A stretch of DNA of 8,796 nucleotides from Thermoproteota archaeon (lineage in GTDB: Archaea > Thermoproteota > Korarchaeia > Korarchaeales > Korarchaeaceae): positions 1 through 8,796 of the forward strand of contig DRBY01000141.1 in NCBI GenBank assembly GCA_011042755.1, read 5' to 3'. This document shows positions 1-7,023 of this stretch, piece by piece. The translations under genes were made by a program, and so were the position numbers. Every line of letters starts with the position of its first letter. Position 1 is the first letter of the stretch. Below the pieces are notes generated by a model. The model searched no databases. It was not told the DNA's origin and saw only the letters and a program-made list of their open reading frames with translations.

Positions 1-1805
1 AAGATGAACCTCCTCGGCCTGGGAGACACTCGCCCCATCCAGCTCAGCAGTTGAACCCTGTCTGCGTGGGCTGAGAATCCCTCGACAGAGCAGACGCACG
101 CCTTGACCCCCACTCTTGTGGGCGCGCCATCCCTGGTCACTGTGATCTCCCTGGCGCCCTCCTTGAGCGCCCTGCCTAGCGTGCCAGGAGGCTGGTAGCT
201 CACAAGGATCACAGCGTTGCGCTCATCTTCAGCAAGCATTGCCAGGTATTCGACGCTAGGCCCGCCAGCCAGCATGCCTGATGGTGCGAGAATTACCGCG
301 GGCCCGCCCTCTACGATGGCCTCCCTGTCCTCCCTGCTGCTAACCGGGGTTATGTGAGGCTCAGTAAACGGATCTATGTCTTGCTTGAAGACCTTGGACT
401 TCATGTAGTCGGACATGTAATCCGGGTACGCCGTGTGGATCGCGGTGGCGTCGTATATCATGCCGTCGATGTAGATCGGTATGTCGGGGAGTTCGCCCCT
501 GCTGAAGGCATCCACCAAGGTCAGCATGACCTCCTGCGCCCTGCCGACTGAGAGGGCTGGGATCAGGACCTTGCCCCCCTTGCTCACGGTCTCCTCTATG
601 ATGGATATCAGCTGCCTCTCGGCCTCCGCAAGTGGAGGCATGACATCCCCTTCTCCAGAGTAGGTTGTCTCCATGATGACGGTCTCCACTCGCGGGAATT
701 TAGTGTGAGCTTTGCTGAGCAGCTTGGTGTCTCTGTACCTGAAGTCGCCCGTGTACACTATGTTGTGCCTGGCGCTCAGTATGTTCAAGTGGGCTATTGC
801 GGAGCCCAAGATGTGACCAGCATTGTAGAAAGTGAGCTTGATGTCTGGCGAGATGTCAACGGTCTCTCCGTAGTCTAGCGTTATCATGTGGTTTATCAAG
901 AGCCTTATCTCGCGCTCGCCGAAGAATGGGAACTTGCCCGTCCTCATCGACACGTTGATGTAGTCATAGAGCAGGAGCGTAATCAGATCCCTAGTCGGGC
1001 GAGTGACGTACACGGGCCCTCTGTAGCCGTACTTGAAGAGGAGGGGCAGGGCTCCCGAGTGATCGAGGTGAGCGTGGGTCACCACAACGGCGTCCAGCTC
1101 GTCTATATCCAAGTCCGGGAGATCGAACCTCGGGAAGAACTCTCCGCTCACGCCGATCCCGGCATCGAGCAGAACCGAGCTTTCGCCGGTCCGTATCAAG
1201 AGGCTGCTCCTGCCGACCTCCCTGGCCCCTCCTAAGAATGTGACGGTGAGCCCCCTGCCGAGGGGTACCGGCTCTCTGAAGATCCTCTTGGCTATCCTCC
1301 TGAGATTCCTCCTTCTCTCGGCGGCCCCCTCAACGAGCAGGCCATAGAGGACGTTGAGGAACGTTGACTGCATGGTAGGCGCTCTCATGACGACTGGGCG
1401 CCATCCGGTGGCCTTCAGAACCTCGTTTATACTTGAACCAGCCTTTCCCACAACGTATCCAGTTCTCTTTGCTAGGATGTAGACCTCTCCCGTGTCCTCA
1501 AGGAAGTACATGTCGACTATCTCAGCCCTCTCAGGTATGATCTCCTTAATCCGCCTGCGAGCCTCTTCAGGCGACAGTATCGGCTTTGCAGCCCTGATCA
1601 CGATCTTCTTCTTGAGCGCGCGAGCGATCTCTCCCAATGCGCTCCCGTTGTTCAAGAAGTCCGAGACGTTCTCCACGTAGGCTACGACGAAGGGCCCCTC
1701 GAGGTCTACCTTCTCTACCTTCCCCAGCTTGGACAGCTCTGCCCTTACTCTCCTCTTCAACTGATCTGCTGGCAGGTACCTCGTCTCTTGAGAAGCCCGC
1801 GCCAT
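1..1805 (-). CDS. aCPSF1/FttA-type KH-domain beta-CASP ribonuclease (3' end beyond window)
   Basis: Archaeal CPSF73-like metallo-beta-lactamase ribonuclease; family members cut nascent RNA and drive transcription termination in archaea. The ATG at 1805 opens 601 codons to the left edge without a stop. Two N-terminal KH-like regions cover about residues 1-145, with a GKAG loop at 120-123. The lactamase motifs follow: D214 (LLDAG), HAHLDH at 244-249, H331 (GHILGSA) and D354 (YTGDF). The beta-CASP part has E379 (METTY) and the terminal SAHAD at 578-582 (H580). The family is usually about 630-650 residues, so only the C-terminal dimerisation tail should be missing. It lies 9 bases after psmB, and the psmB stop is embedded in its GGGTGA ribosome site, so the two are surely co-transcribed and probably translationally coupled. 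All metal ligands look intact. The family assignment is very secure. Confidence 0.96.
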   Translation of the reverse strand, partial: MARASQETRYLPADQLKRRVRAELSKLGKVEKVDLEGPFVVAYVENVSDFLNNGSALGEIARALKKKIVIRAAKPILSPEEARRRIKEIIPERAEIVDMYFLEDTGEVYILAKRTGYVVGKAGSSINEVLKATGWRPVVMRAPTMQSTFLNVLYGLLVEGAAERRRNLRRIAKRIFREPVPLGRGLTVTFLGGAREVGRSSLLIRTGESSVLLDAGIGVSGEFFPRFDLPDLDIDELDAVVVTHAHLDHSGALPLLFKYGYRGPVYVTRPTRDLITLLLYDYINVSMRTGKFPFFGEREIRLLINHMITLDYGETVDISPDIKLTFYNAGHILGSAIAHLNILSARHNIVYTGDFRYRDTKLLSKAHTKFPRVETVIMETTYSGEGDVMPPLAEAERQLISIIEETVSKGGKVLIPALSVGRAQEVMLTLVDAFSRGELPDIPIYIDGMIYDATAIHTAYPDYMSDYMKSKVFKQDIDPFTEPHITPVSSREDREAIVEGGPAVILAPSGMLAGGPSVEYLAMLAEDERNAVILVSYQPPGTLGRALKEGAREITVTRDGAPTRVGVKACVCSVEGFSAHADRVQLLSWMGRVSPRPRRFI

Positions 1806-1820
1806 TCTACGGATTCACCC
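1806..1820 (-). promoter_or_regulatory. Ribosome binding site of aCPSF1 fused to psmB stop
   Basis: On the minus strand GGGTGA contains the psmB TGA stop and matches the GGTGA core of an archaeal Shine-Dalgarno site; ATG follows 9 bases after the stop. This fixes the aCPSF1 start and suggests termination-reinitiation coupling. Confidence 0.7.
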
Positions 1821-2501
1821 TACAACCTCCTTGAGGACCGAGTCAATTTCGGGAGGCGAGAGGAACCTTACCCCCTCCTCCGTAATGACCGCGACATCCA
1901 TACCATCACCAGTGGCAGAATCTCTGGACATGGCAGCGGCCATCGCCGATATGACGAGCTTCTTCGCATCGTCCACGCTCATCTCAGGCTTGTAAGCGTC
2001 TTCTATAACAGATATGGCGATGGGGGACCCTGATCCGGTGGCTAAGTAATCCTCCTCAGTCATCGTGCCGAAGAAGTCGACGTTGAACAGCCTGGGCCCG
2101 GTCTCATCAACTCCCCCAATTATCATGTGAGCGATGAGGATCACTGGCCTAAAGGACTTTAGGAGTAATGCGAGATACTTTGCTTTGGCTAGCAAGGGCA
2201 TGTCGACGCCGTGCTCAAGCCGATAGAGAGCGGAAATCGTCTTCAGGTTGTTGACTAAGAACTGCCCGTCTGCCACCAGGCCCGAGATCGTGACTACGCT
2301 CCTATCGTCAATTTGAATCATTTTTTTGGCTTTTTTGCTGGCTACGAAGGTCTCTGCCGAGGCTCTTTTATCTGACGCTATCACGAGCCCTCCGTCTGCT
2401 TTAACGCCGACTGTGGTCGTGCCCTTGAGCAGATTCTCTCTGACCTCTTCAAACTTAGGCCCCCTAGCGGGCATTTTGCCCAGGAGATCTGCGGGAAGCA
2501 T
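1815..2501 (-). CDS. psmB: 20S proteasome beta subunit precursor
   Basis: Catalytic beta subunit of the archaeal 20S proteasome, an N-terminal nucleophile threonine protease in the inner rings of the cytoplasmic particle. From the ATG at 2501 there is a propeptide of 27 residues ending LLKG, then the autocatalytic site G27|T28 (GTTTVG). Mature-numbering active-site residues are visible: Thr1 (T28), Asp17 (D44 in SDKRAS) and Lys33 (K60). GSGSP and the later SxDxxxGDGxDVAVI segment are also typical. The 228 residues fit the family. A shorter start at M10 would leave an 18-residue propeptide; the GGAGGAAGGT purine site just upstream (2511-2520) favours 2501. Transcribed with aCPSF1 downstream. 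Only one beta gene is seen here, so whether a second paralogue exists elsewhere is unknown. Confidence 0.97.
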   Translation of the reverse strand: MLPADLLGKMPARGPKFEEVRENLLKGTTTVGVKADGGLVIASDKRASAETFVASKKAKKMIQIDDRSVVTISGLVADGQFLVNNLKTISALYRLEHGVDMPLLAKAKYLALLLKSFRPVILIAHMIIGGVDETGPRLFNVDFFGTMTEEDYLATGSGSPIAISVIEDAYKPEMSVDDAKKLVISAMAAAMSRDSATGDGMDVAVITEEGVRFLSPPEIDSVLKEVVG

Positions 2502-2632
2502 CTGACATCTACCTTCCTCCGGGTTGGAAAAGTGGCCGGGAATAGGGCTCCCGGTCTACTTGCGTATTGACCTACCTGCCGCGTATTAATAAGGATTGGC
2601 CGGCGCTTGCGTTCAAAAGAGGCGAGTGAGAG
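2502..2632. promoter_or_regulatory. Divergent promoter region psmB / UPF0179
   Basis: The 131 bases between the divergent starts hold one clear TATA-like element, TATTAATA at 2584-2591, which is its own reverse complement. On the plus strand it would place the start near 2615, giving a leader of about 20 bases before the UPF0179 TTG. On the minus strand it would place the start near 2560, giving a leader of about 60 bases before psmB. A weaker minus-strand candidate lies around 2560-2570. GAGG at 2619-2622 is a plausible ribosome site for the plus gene. GGAGGAAGGT (minus, 2520-2511) serves psmB. Confidence 0.55.
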
Positions 2633-3088
2633 TTGGCCAGGAGGGTTGTAACGCTTGTACCAGAGTACTTGGCTCGGTCTGGCTCGCTGTTCCTCTTTAT
2701 TGGCCCCTCAACGCCGTGCTCCACCTGCAGGTATCGCGGAGTGTGCGTTGACAACCTAGTCGAGGGTAGGGTCTACGAGGTCCTCCAGGTGATCCCCAAG
2801 AAGCGGTTTCGCTGCCCTCTCCACGGAGCTGACGTGGTTCCCGTTGAGGCGACTACGCCCCTGCTGGAGGCGGCCCTCCCAGAGAGGATGGCCAGGATCG
2901 GGGCGATCGTGAAGTTCAGCCCGCCGCAGGGGTGCGGCGTCGATTGCCCCTCGATAGATCTCTGCCACCCTCCAGGCCTGAGGGCTGGCGACAAGGTCAG
3001 GATCGTGGAAGTGTTGAAAGAGAAAAAGGTTGAATGCCCGAGGGGAGAGCGAATGGTTTTGTGCAGGCTGGAGGTTCAGGAAGTCTGA
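2633..3088 (+). CDS. UPF0179 family cysteine-rich protein
   Basis: Conserved archaeal protein of unknown function, matching UPF0179 along its whole 151 residues. It has two similar halves with four cysteines each: C29, C32, C38, C61 and C101, C105, C111, C135. Each half runs as a Cys cluster, a G-(R/D)-x-V beta segment (EGRVYEVLQV; AGDKVRIVEV) and a closing Cys-Pro, which suggests two metal sites (zinc or iron-sulfur; inference). C142 is extra. The start is TTG at 2633, with GAGG 10 bases upstream; no earlier in-frame start fits the known N-terminus. The gene stands alone on the plus strand, divergent from psmB, and its last 13 bases overlap the end of the FKBP gene on the other strand. Family membership is confident; the function is not known. 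Confidence 0.88.
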   Translation: MARRVVTLVPEYLARSGSLFLFIGPSTPCSTCRYRGVCVDNLVEGRVYEVLQVIPKKRFRCPLHGADVVPVEATTPLLEAALPERMARIGAIVKFSPPQGCGVDCPSIDLCHPPGLRAGDKVRIVEVLKEKKVECPRGERMVLCRLEVQEV

Positions 3089-3840
3089 GCCTCGGCCTCC
3101 CTAGCTTCTTCTGCCCTCTCTTCCTCTGGCTGCTTCTCCTTGGGTACCTCAAACTCCTCGATGAACCTCACTCTAGCTAGCTCGGGCATGTGTCTCATTA
3201 CCGCCGAGAGCAGCCTAACCTTCCTCACAAACGCGTCTCTCTTGGTGTAGGCAGCCGGAGGGAGTTCTATCTCGGCTCGATCGCCATCTACCTTAGCGGT
3301 CACTCTGCTGATCGGAACGTCAAAGTACCTCGCCGTCAGGGCTCTGAGCCTCTCTGTCTGATCTCTGAGAATTCCCTCCACCTTCATCCAGACCTTGATT
3401 CGCCTCCCAGCCAGAGGGTGGTTGAAGTCTATTCTCACGCGGCCTCCAGTGATGGAGCGGACGGTTCCTCGCTCATCTCCGATCCTTATCACGTCTCCAA
3501 CAGAGACATCCTTTATCCCCGCCTTCTGAAGCCTCGAAATTGGGAGTATCTTCTCTTTGTTGGGATCGTAGTCTCCGAATGCCTCGCTGGGCTCTAGCTC
3601 GACCACGACTTCTCCCCCAACTTTAGCCCCTATGAGAGCCTGCTCTGCCTTTGGGAACAGCCTCTGCTCTCCCACGATAATCAGCATGGGCTCGTAGAGA
3701 TCGTCGGGCGAGAATATCCCAGCCTTTCTAGCCTCTTCCTCAACCGTCGTCATGTAGACGGAGCCGGTTTCGGCGTCAGACAGTGTGACGTGCGCCAGGA
3801 CAAAGTCTCCATTCTCAACAGGTCTATCTTCCGAACTCAT
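3076..3840 (-). CDS. SlyD-like FKBP-type peptidyl-prolyl cis-trans isomerase, long archaeal form
   Basis: Cytoplasmic proline isomerase and chaperone of the archaeal FKBP26 type. The FKBP half starts with VENGDFVLAHVTL (8-20). It continues through GxxxFPKAEQALIGAKVGGE (57-77) and the AFGDYDP signature (87-93), where the chaperone IF insert begins, and resumes at RIDFNHPLAGR (136-146). An extra C-terminal domain follows (about 155-230), then a highly charged Glu/Ala tail (229-254). The total of 254 residues is slightly longer than typical FKBP26, mostly because of the acidic tail. Start ATG 3840 has GGGGTGA upstream, which also contains the rtcB stop, so it is the second gene of an rtcB operon. 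Its stop lies inside the UPF0179 gene on the opposite strand. Family confident; client proteins unknown. Confidence 0.94.
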   Translation of the reverse strand: MSSEDRPVENGDFVLAHVTLSDAETGSVYMTTVEEEARKAGIFSPDDLYEPMLIIVGEQRLFPKAEQALIGAKVGGEVVVELEPSEAFGDYDPNKEKILPISRLQKAGIKDVSVGDVIRIGDERGTVRSITGGRVRIDFNHPLAGRRIKVWMKVEGILRDQTERLRALTARYFDVPISRVTAKVDGDRAEIELPPAAYTKRDAFVRKVRLLSAVMRHMPELARVRFIEEFEVPKEKQPEEERAEEAREAEAQTS

Positions 3841-3855
3841 CTATCAAATTCACCC
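3841..3855 (-). promoter_or_regulatory. Ribosome binding site of FKBP gene fused to rtcB stop
   Basis: Minus strand GGGTGA carries the rtcB TGA; the FKBP ATG follows 9 bases later. Arrangement and spacing are the same as at the psmB/aCPSF1 junction (1806-1820). Confidence 0.7.
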
Positions 3856-5295
3856 CTTTACAACTCCTATGGGCCTCATCTTAGCGACCATAGTGGCTAT
3901 CCCAGCCTTGTGGGTCGCTAGGACGACCTCATCAACATCCTTGTAGGCCCCTGGGGCCTCCTCAGCAGCTACAGCAAGCGAGGCTGGCTTGACTATTATA
4001 CCCTTCTTAGCCAGCATCTCCACGATCTGGCTTCCTCTGTATGTCCGCTTAGCCTGGGCTCTGCTCATCACCCTCCCGGCGCCGTGGGCGGAGGTCCCAA
4101 ACGTCTCTCTCATAGCCTGCTCGGTCCCTATCAACACGTAGCTCGCGGTTCCCTCAGAACCAGGAATCAGGACTGGCTGACCTATGTCCCTGTAGTCAGG
4201 AGGCAGCTCAGGCCTGCCTGCTGGGAACGCTCTAGTGGCCCCCTTCCTGTGCACATACACTTTGACCTTCTTGCCATCGACCTCGTGCTCCTCGAGCTTG
4301 GCTATGTTGTGAGCCACATCGTAAATCAGTCTCATGCCCATGTCCTCAGCAGACCTGCCGAAAACTCTCTCGAAGGACTCCCTAACCCAGTGCGTTATCA
4401 TCTGGCGGTTGGCCCAAGCGTAGTTGGCCGCGCCCTTCATGGCAGAGAAGTACCTCTGAGCGAGCTTGGTGTTTGCGTAGGCGCAGACTAGCTGCTTGTC
4501 TGGAAGGCGGAAGTCCAAGTTCCTAGCCTCCCTCAGCATGACGTCAAGGTAGTCGCTGGCCACCTGGTGGCCGAAGCCCCTGCTGCCCGTGTGGATCATG
4601 ACCGTTATCTGGCCGGGCCCCTCTATTCCTATGGCCTTAGCGGCTTGCTCGTCAAATATTTTCTCAACTACTTGGACCTCCAAGAAGTGATTCCCGCTCC
4701 CAAGCGAGCCAAGCTGCGGAGCTCCCCTCTGCTTCGCCCTGCTGCTAATGGCGGTGGGGTCCGCGCCCTCCATCATGCCGCCCTCCTCGGTGTGAGCGAG
4801 GTCAGTATCCCAGCCGTAGCCATGCTCAATGGCCCACTTAGCGCCCATCACAATCACGTCATCTAGCTGGGCTGGACTCAGCCTGATCTTCCCTCTGCTC
4901 CCGAGCCCAGATGGGACGTTTGAGAACAGAGTGTCTACCAGTTGTCTGAGCTTGGGCCTGACGTCAGACTCACGCAAGTCGGTTCGGATGAGCCTCACGC
5001 CACAATTTATATCGAATCCAACTCCGCCGGGGCTAATAACGCCATCGTAAGCATCGAAGGCGGCCACTCCACCTATTGGGAAGCCGTAGCCTGAGTGCAT
5101 GTCTGGCATCGCTATGGAGTACTTGTAGATTCCGGGCAGCATGGCGACATTAGCCAGCTGGTCTAGGCACATCTTCTCTATGCGCCTCACCAGCTTCTCC
5201 GTGGCTATTATCAGGCCAGGAACCCGCATGCCAGCCTTGTATCCTCTCGGCAGCTGCCATCTGACCTCGTCTATCCTCTGGAGGATGGAGAGCAT
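3850..5295 (-). CDS. rtcB: RNA-splicing ligase RtcB (tRNA ligase)
   Basis: GTP- and Mn2+-dependent 3'-5' RNA ligase that joins 2',3'-cyclic phosphate and 5'-OH ends; in archaea it seals tRNA exons after splicing and repairs cut RNA. From ATG 5295 the protein has 481 residues, the same length as the Pyrococcus enzyme without its intein. Metal ligands are present: D95 and C98 (GFDINCGVR), H203 (GSGNHF), H235 (HTGSRG) and H329 (YDVAHN). The guanylated histidine is H403 in [20 protein letters not shown] and the terminal MRPIGVVKG are hallmarks. An in-frame GTG at 5301 would add two residues, but GAGGTG (5306-5301) five bases before ATG 5295 favours the latter. No intein interrupts it, unlike many archaeal RtcB genes. 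First gene of an operon with the FKBP gene; divergent from ksgA. Confidence 0.98.
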   Translation of the reverse strand: MLSILQRIDEVRWQLPRGYKAGMRVPGLIIATEKLVRRIEKMCLDQLANVAMLPGIYKYSIAMPDMHSGYGFPIGGVAAFDAYDGVISPGGVGFDINCGVRLIRTDLRESDVRPKLRQLVDTLFSNVPSGLGSRGKIRLSPAQLDDVIVMGAKWAIEHGYGWDTDLAHTEEGGMMEGADPTAISSRAKQRGAPQLGSLGSGNHFLEVQVVEKIFDEQAAKAIGIEGPGQITVMIHTGSRGFGHQVASDYLDVMLREARNLDFRLPDKQLVCAYANTKLAQRYFSAMKGAANYAWANRQMITHWVRESFERVFGRSAEDMGMRLIYDVAHNIAKLEEHEVDGKKVKVYVHRKGATRAFPAGRPELPPDYRDIGQPVLIPGSEGTASYVLIGTEQAMRETFGTSAHGAGRVMSRAQAKRTYRGSQIVEMLAKKGIIVKPASLAVAAEEAPGAYKDVDEVVLATHKAGIATMVAKMRPIGVVKG

Positions 5296-5357
5296 CTTCA
5301 CACCTCGGCGCGCCTCGGTGACTAGGGGAATAAAAATTCGGCGAGGCCGAGTGTAGG
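5296..5357. promoter_or_regulatory. Compact divergent promoter rtcB / ksgA
   Basis: The AT-only block AATAAAAATT at 5329-5338 is the only TATA candidate in the interval. For the plus strand its centre is about 25 bases before the GTG at 5358, so ksgA mRNA would be leaderless. For the minus strand it predicts a start near 5308, just ahead of the GAGGTG ribosome site (5306-5301) of rtcB. One element may serve both directions. Confidence 0.55.
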
Positions 5358-6227
5358 GTGCTCGTATTCTCGGGGATAGACAGAGACCTGCTAGAGACTT
5401 ACAGGCTCCTAATGGCTGAGTATGGCATAAGTCTCAAGAAAGAGGCCGGGCAGCACGTGCTGCTGAACGCAGAGGCTCTGAGTTACATGGTCGAGTCTGC
5501 CGAGATAAGGACGCCTGATAGCGTGCTCGAGATAGGGCCCGGACCTGGAAACCTGACAGAGAAGTTAGTCGAGCGTGGGCCGAGGCAACTCACGCTCGTA
5601 GAACGTGATCCTAGGTTCGTCCGCCTGCTCAGAGACAGGTTCGGAGGGTACGAGTGGATCGAGATAGTCAGGGGCAACGCCCTGAGGATTCTCCCCGACG
5701 CTCAACACAGCGTGATGGTCTCGAACCCGCCCTACGGCATATCCTCAAGACTCGTCGTCAAGACCGTCTTGAGCGAGTTTGACAGGGTAATCCTCACCTT
5801 TCAATCGGAGTTCGGTCGGAGACTGACCGCTGAACCGGGCACTCGTTCCTACGGGAGCCTCTCCGTTCTGACACAACTCAGATACAAGGTGCGGCCCCTC
5901 GCGATCCTCAGGGCCTCTGCGTTTTACCCAAGGCCTAAGGTGGACACTGTGATGCTCAGGTTCGACAGTCGGAAGCCGCCAGACGAGGAACTCAGGCTGC
6001 TGAAGGGCTTGCTCCCACACATCTTTGCAAATAGGAAGAAGACGTTACGAGCGCCGCTCAAGTCTTGGCTGAGGGGATTTCTCCAAATGGATCCCGATGC
6101 TATCTCCAGCGTGCTTGAGTCGTGCCCGGTGCCAATAGACGAGAGAGTCTACAAGCTTTCCCCCGAGCAGTATGCCAAGCTGGCATCCTTCCTCAAGGTG
6201 ATAGTCCGTGAGAGAAGAGGTCGTTGA
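5358..6227 (+). CDS. ksgA: rRNA adenine dimethyltransferase Dim1/KsgA
   Basis: S-adenosylmethionine-dependent enzyme that dimethylates two adjacent adenines in the 3'-terminal hairpin of 16S rRNA late in small-subunit assembly. Visible motifs are [11 protein letters not shown] (27-37, the usual LGQHFL region), the SAM loop [10 protein letters not shown] (58-67), acidic E82 (LVERD), GNAL (106-109) and catalytic NPPYGIS (123-129). [10 protein letters not shown] in the last third is also typical, as is a small C-terminal helical domain. At 289 residues it is slightly long. The residue before AL in motif III is usually Asp and here is Asn (N107). The start is GTG at 5358, supported by a TATA box 25 bases upstream; ATG 5412 (M19) is an alternative. 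Its end overlaps the hemK start by 20 bases, so the two form an operon. Confidence 0.95.
   Translation: MLVFSGIDRDLLETYRLLMAEYGISLKKEAGQHVLLNAEALSYMVESAEIRTPDSVLEIGPGPGNLTEKLVERGPRQLTLVERDPRFVRLLRDRFGGYEWIEIVRGNALRILPDAQHSVMVSNPPYGISSRLVVKTVLSEFDRVILTFQSEFGRRLTAEPGTRSYGSLSVLTQLRYKVRPLAILRASAFYPRPKVDTVMLRFDSRKPPDEELRLLKGLLPHIFANRKKTLRAPLKSWLRGFLQMDPDAISSVLESCPVPIDERVYKLSPEQYAKLASFLKVIVRERRGR
6195..6204 (+). promoter_or_regulatory. Ribosome binding site of hemK within ksgA
   Basis: AAGGTGATAG inside the end of ksgA is a near-complete complement of the archaeal 16S 3' end, a few bases ahead of GTG 6208. It decides the start of the downstream methyltransferase. Confidence 0.65.
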
Positions 6228-6810
6228 GGGGCTGAGACTGGCGGTGCCAGATACAGTATATCCCCCAGCTGAGGACAGCGCGCTCATGGTTCGCGTACTG
6301 GGGCAAGTAGATCTACGTGGAAAAAGCGTCTTAGACATCGGAACAGGGACTGGCGTGCTGGCCATAGCGGCGGCGCTATCTGGGGCTAGAAGCGTCGTCG
6401 CTACCGACATTAACCCTGTCTCTAGAGAGGCCGTGGAGATTAACTCCGCTAGGTACGGGGTTGTAATTGAGTTCAGACTCGGCGACCTCTTTGAGCCGGT
6501 GATAGGAGAGTCCTTTGACGTAGTGCTGTTTAATCCGCCGTATCTCCCCGAAGAGCCCAATCCTGATGACGCCGCCACGTTGGCCTGGGCTGGAGGACTT
6601 CCCAGGGGGCGGAGGCTTATAGACCGATTTCTAGCTGAGCTCAGAGAGCACCTGAGCCCTCGAGGAGTTGCTCTCCTCCTGCAGGCCGAGAACAATGGGC
6701 TAGAAGAGACCCTCGCACGAGCCGCGGCAGCGGGTCTCTGGGCCGTTCCGTGTGAATCCACGAGAGTGGCGTTTGACGAGCTCTGGGTTCTCGAGATCAC
6801 CCGCTTCTGA
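6208..6810 (+). CDS. HemK/Mtq2-type release factor glutamine N5-methyltransferase
   Basis: Class I SAM methyltransferase of the archaeal/eukaryal Mtq2 group, which methylates the Gln of the GGQ motif in the class I release factor aRF1/eRF1, normally with a Trm112 partner. Diagnostic features are VYPPAEDS (17-24), SAM motif LDIGTGTGVL (42-51), acidic D67 (ATDINP), DLFEP (93-97) and NPPYLP (109-114), the amide-methylating signature. The 200 residues match the short Mtq2 form, without the N-terminal domain of bacterial PrmC. Start GTG 6208 overlaps ksgA by 20 bases and has an excellent ribosome site. Other amide substrates cannot be excluded. Its end overlaps the convergent small zinc protein gene by 14 bases. 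Confidence 0.9.
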   Translation: MREEVVEGLRLAVPDTVYPPAEDSALMVRVLGQVDLRGKSVLDIGTGTGVLAIAAALSGARSVVATDINPVSREAVEINSARYGVVIEFRLGDLFEPVIGESFDVVLFNPPYLPEEPNPDDAATLAWAGGLPRGRRLIDRFLAELREHLSPRGVALLLQAENNGLEETLARAAAAGLWAVPCESTRVAFDELWVLEITRF

Positions 6811-7000
6811 GTACCTCTAAAGCCTCCTTGGCCATCTTGTAGTGCTTCTTACACAGGGGAATCTCCCTAGGCGATCTACTCTTTAGGCGCAGCTTCAGAG
6901 CCTGGAGAGCTGGGAGGAAGGCCCTTCCAACGACCTTCGTGGCCTCCTCATTGCAGCCCATTACGGCACAGACCCTCTTCTTCTCTTCAGACTCGCTCAA
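6797..7000 (-). CDS. Small archaeal zinc-binding protein, function unknown
   Basis: A 67-residue basic protein with an apparent Cys3His zinc site: C11-x4-C16 near the N-terminus and C50-x2-H53 (LCKKHY) near the C-terminus, separated by a Lys/Arg-rich helix-like stretch (31-45). Short proteins with this C..C/CxxH layout occur widely in archaea, but I cannot assign a function; RNA or ribosome binding is a guess from charge and size. Start TTG 7000 is supported by GAGGTGGTGA 8-18 bases upstream; no ATG or GTG is in frame. Only 23 bases separate it from the 3' end of tRNA-Arg, so it is probably released from a tRNA co-transcript. It overlaps hemK tail to tail by 14 bases. Confidence 0.75.
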   Translation of the reverse strand: MSESEEKKRVCAVMGCNEEATKVVGRAFLPALQALKLRLKSRSPREIPLCKKHYKMAKEALEVLRSG

Positions 7001-7023
7001 CTCTTCACCACCTCAGCCGTAAG
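7001..7023 (-). promoter_or_regulatory. tRNA-to-mRNA spacer with ribosome site
   Basis: Minus strand, directly after the tRNA CCA. The spacer carries GAGGTGGTGA and leads into TTG 7000. It is too short for a separate TATA promoter, so the small zinc gene is likely co-transcribed with the tRNA, with the mRNA 5' end possibly made by tRNA 3' processing. Confidence 0.55.

Noticed and set aside
888..1235. 115-codon plus-strand ORF
   Set aside because: Shadow of the aCPSF1 lactamase domain on the minus strand, which holds the HxHxDH motif.
3850..5295. Intein in RtcB, as found in several archaea
   Set aside because: The coding sequence is continuous and of normal mature length, with all ligand motifs uninterrupted.
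6045..6800. 251-codon minus-strand ORF antisense to hemK and the end of ksgA
   Set aside because: Ser/Arg/Pro-rich shadow frame; the plus-strand frames carry clear methyltransferase motifs over the same bases.
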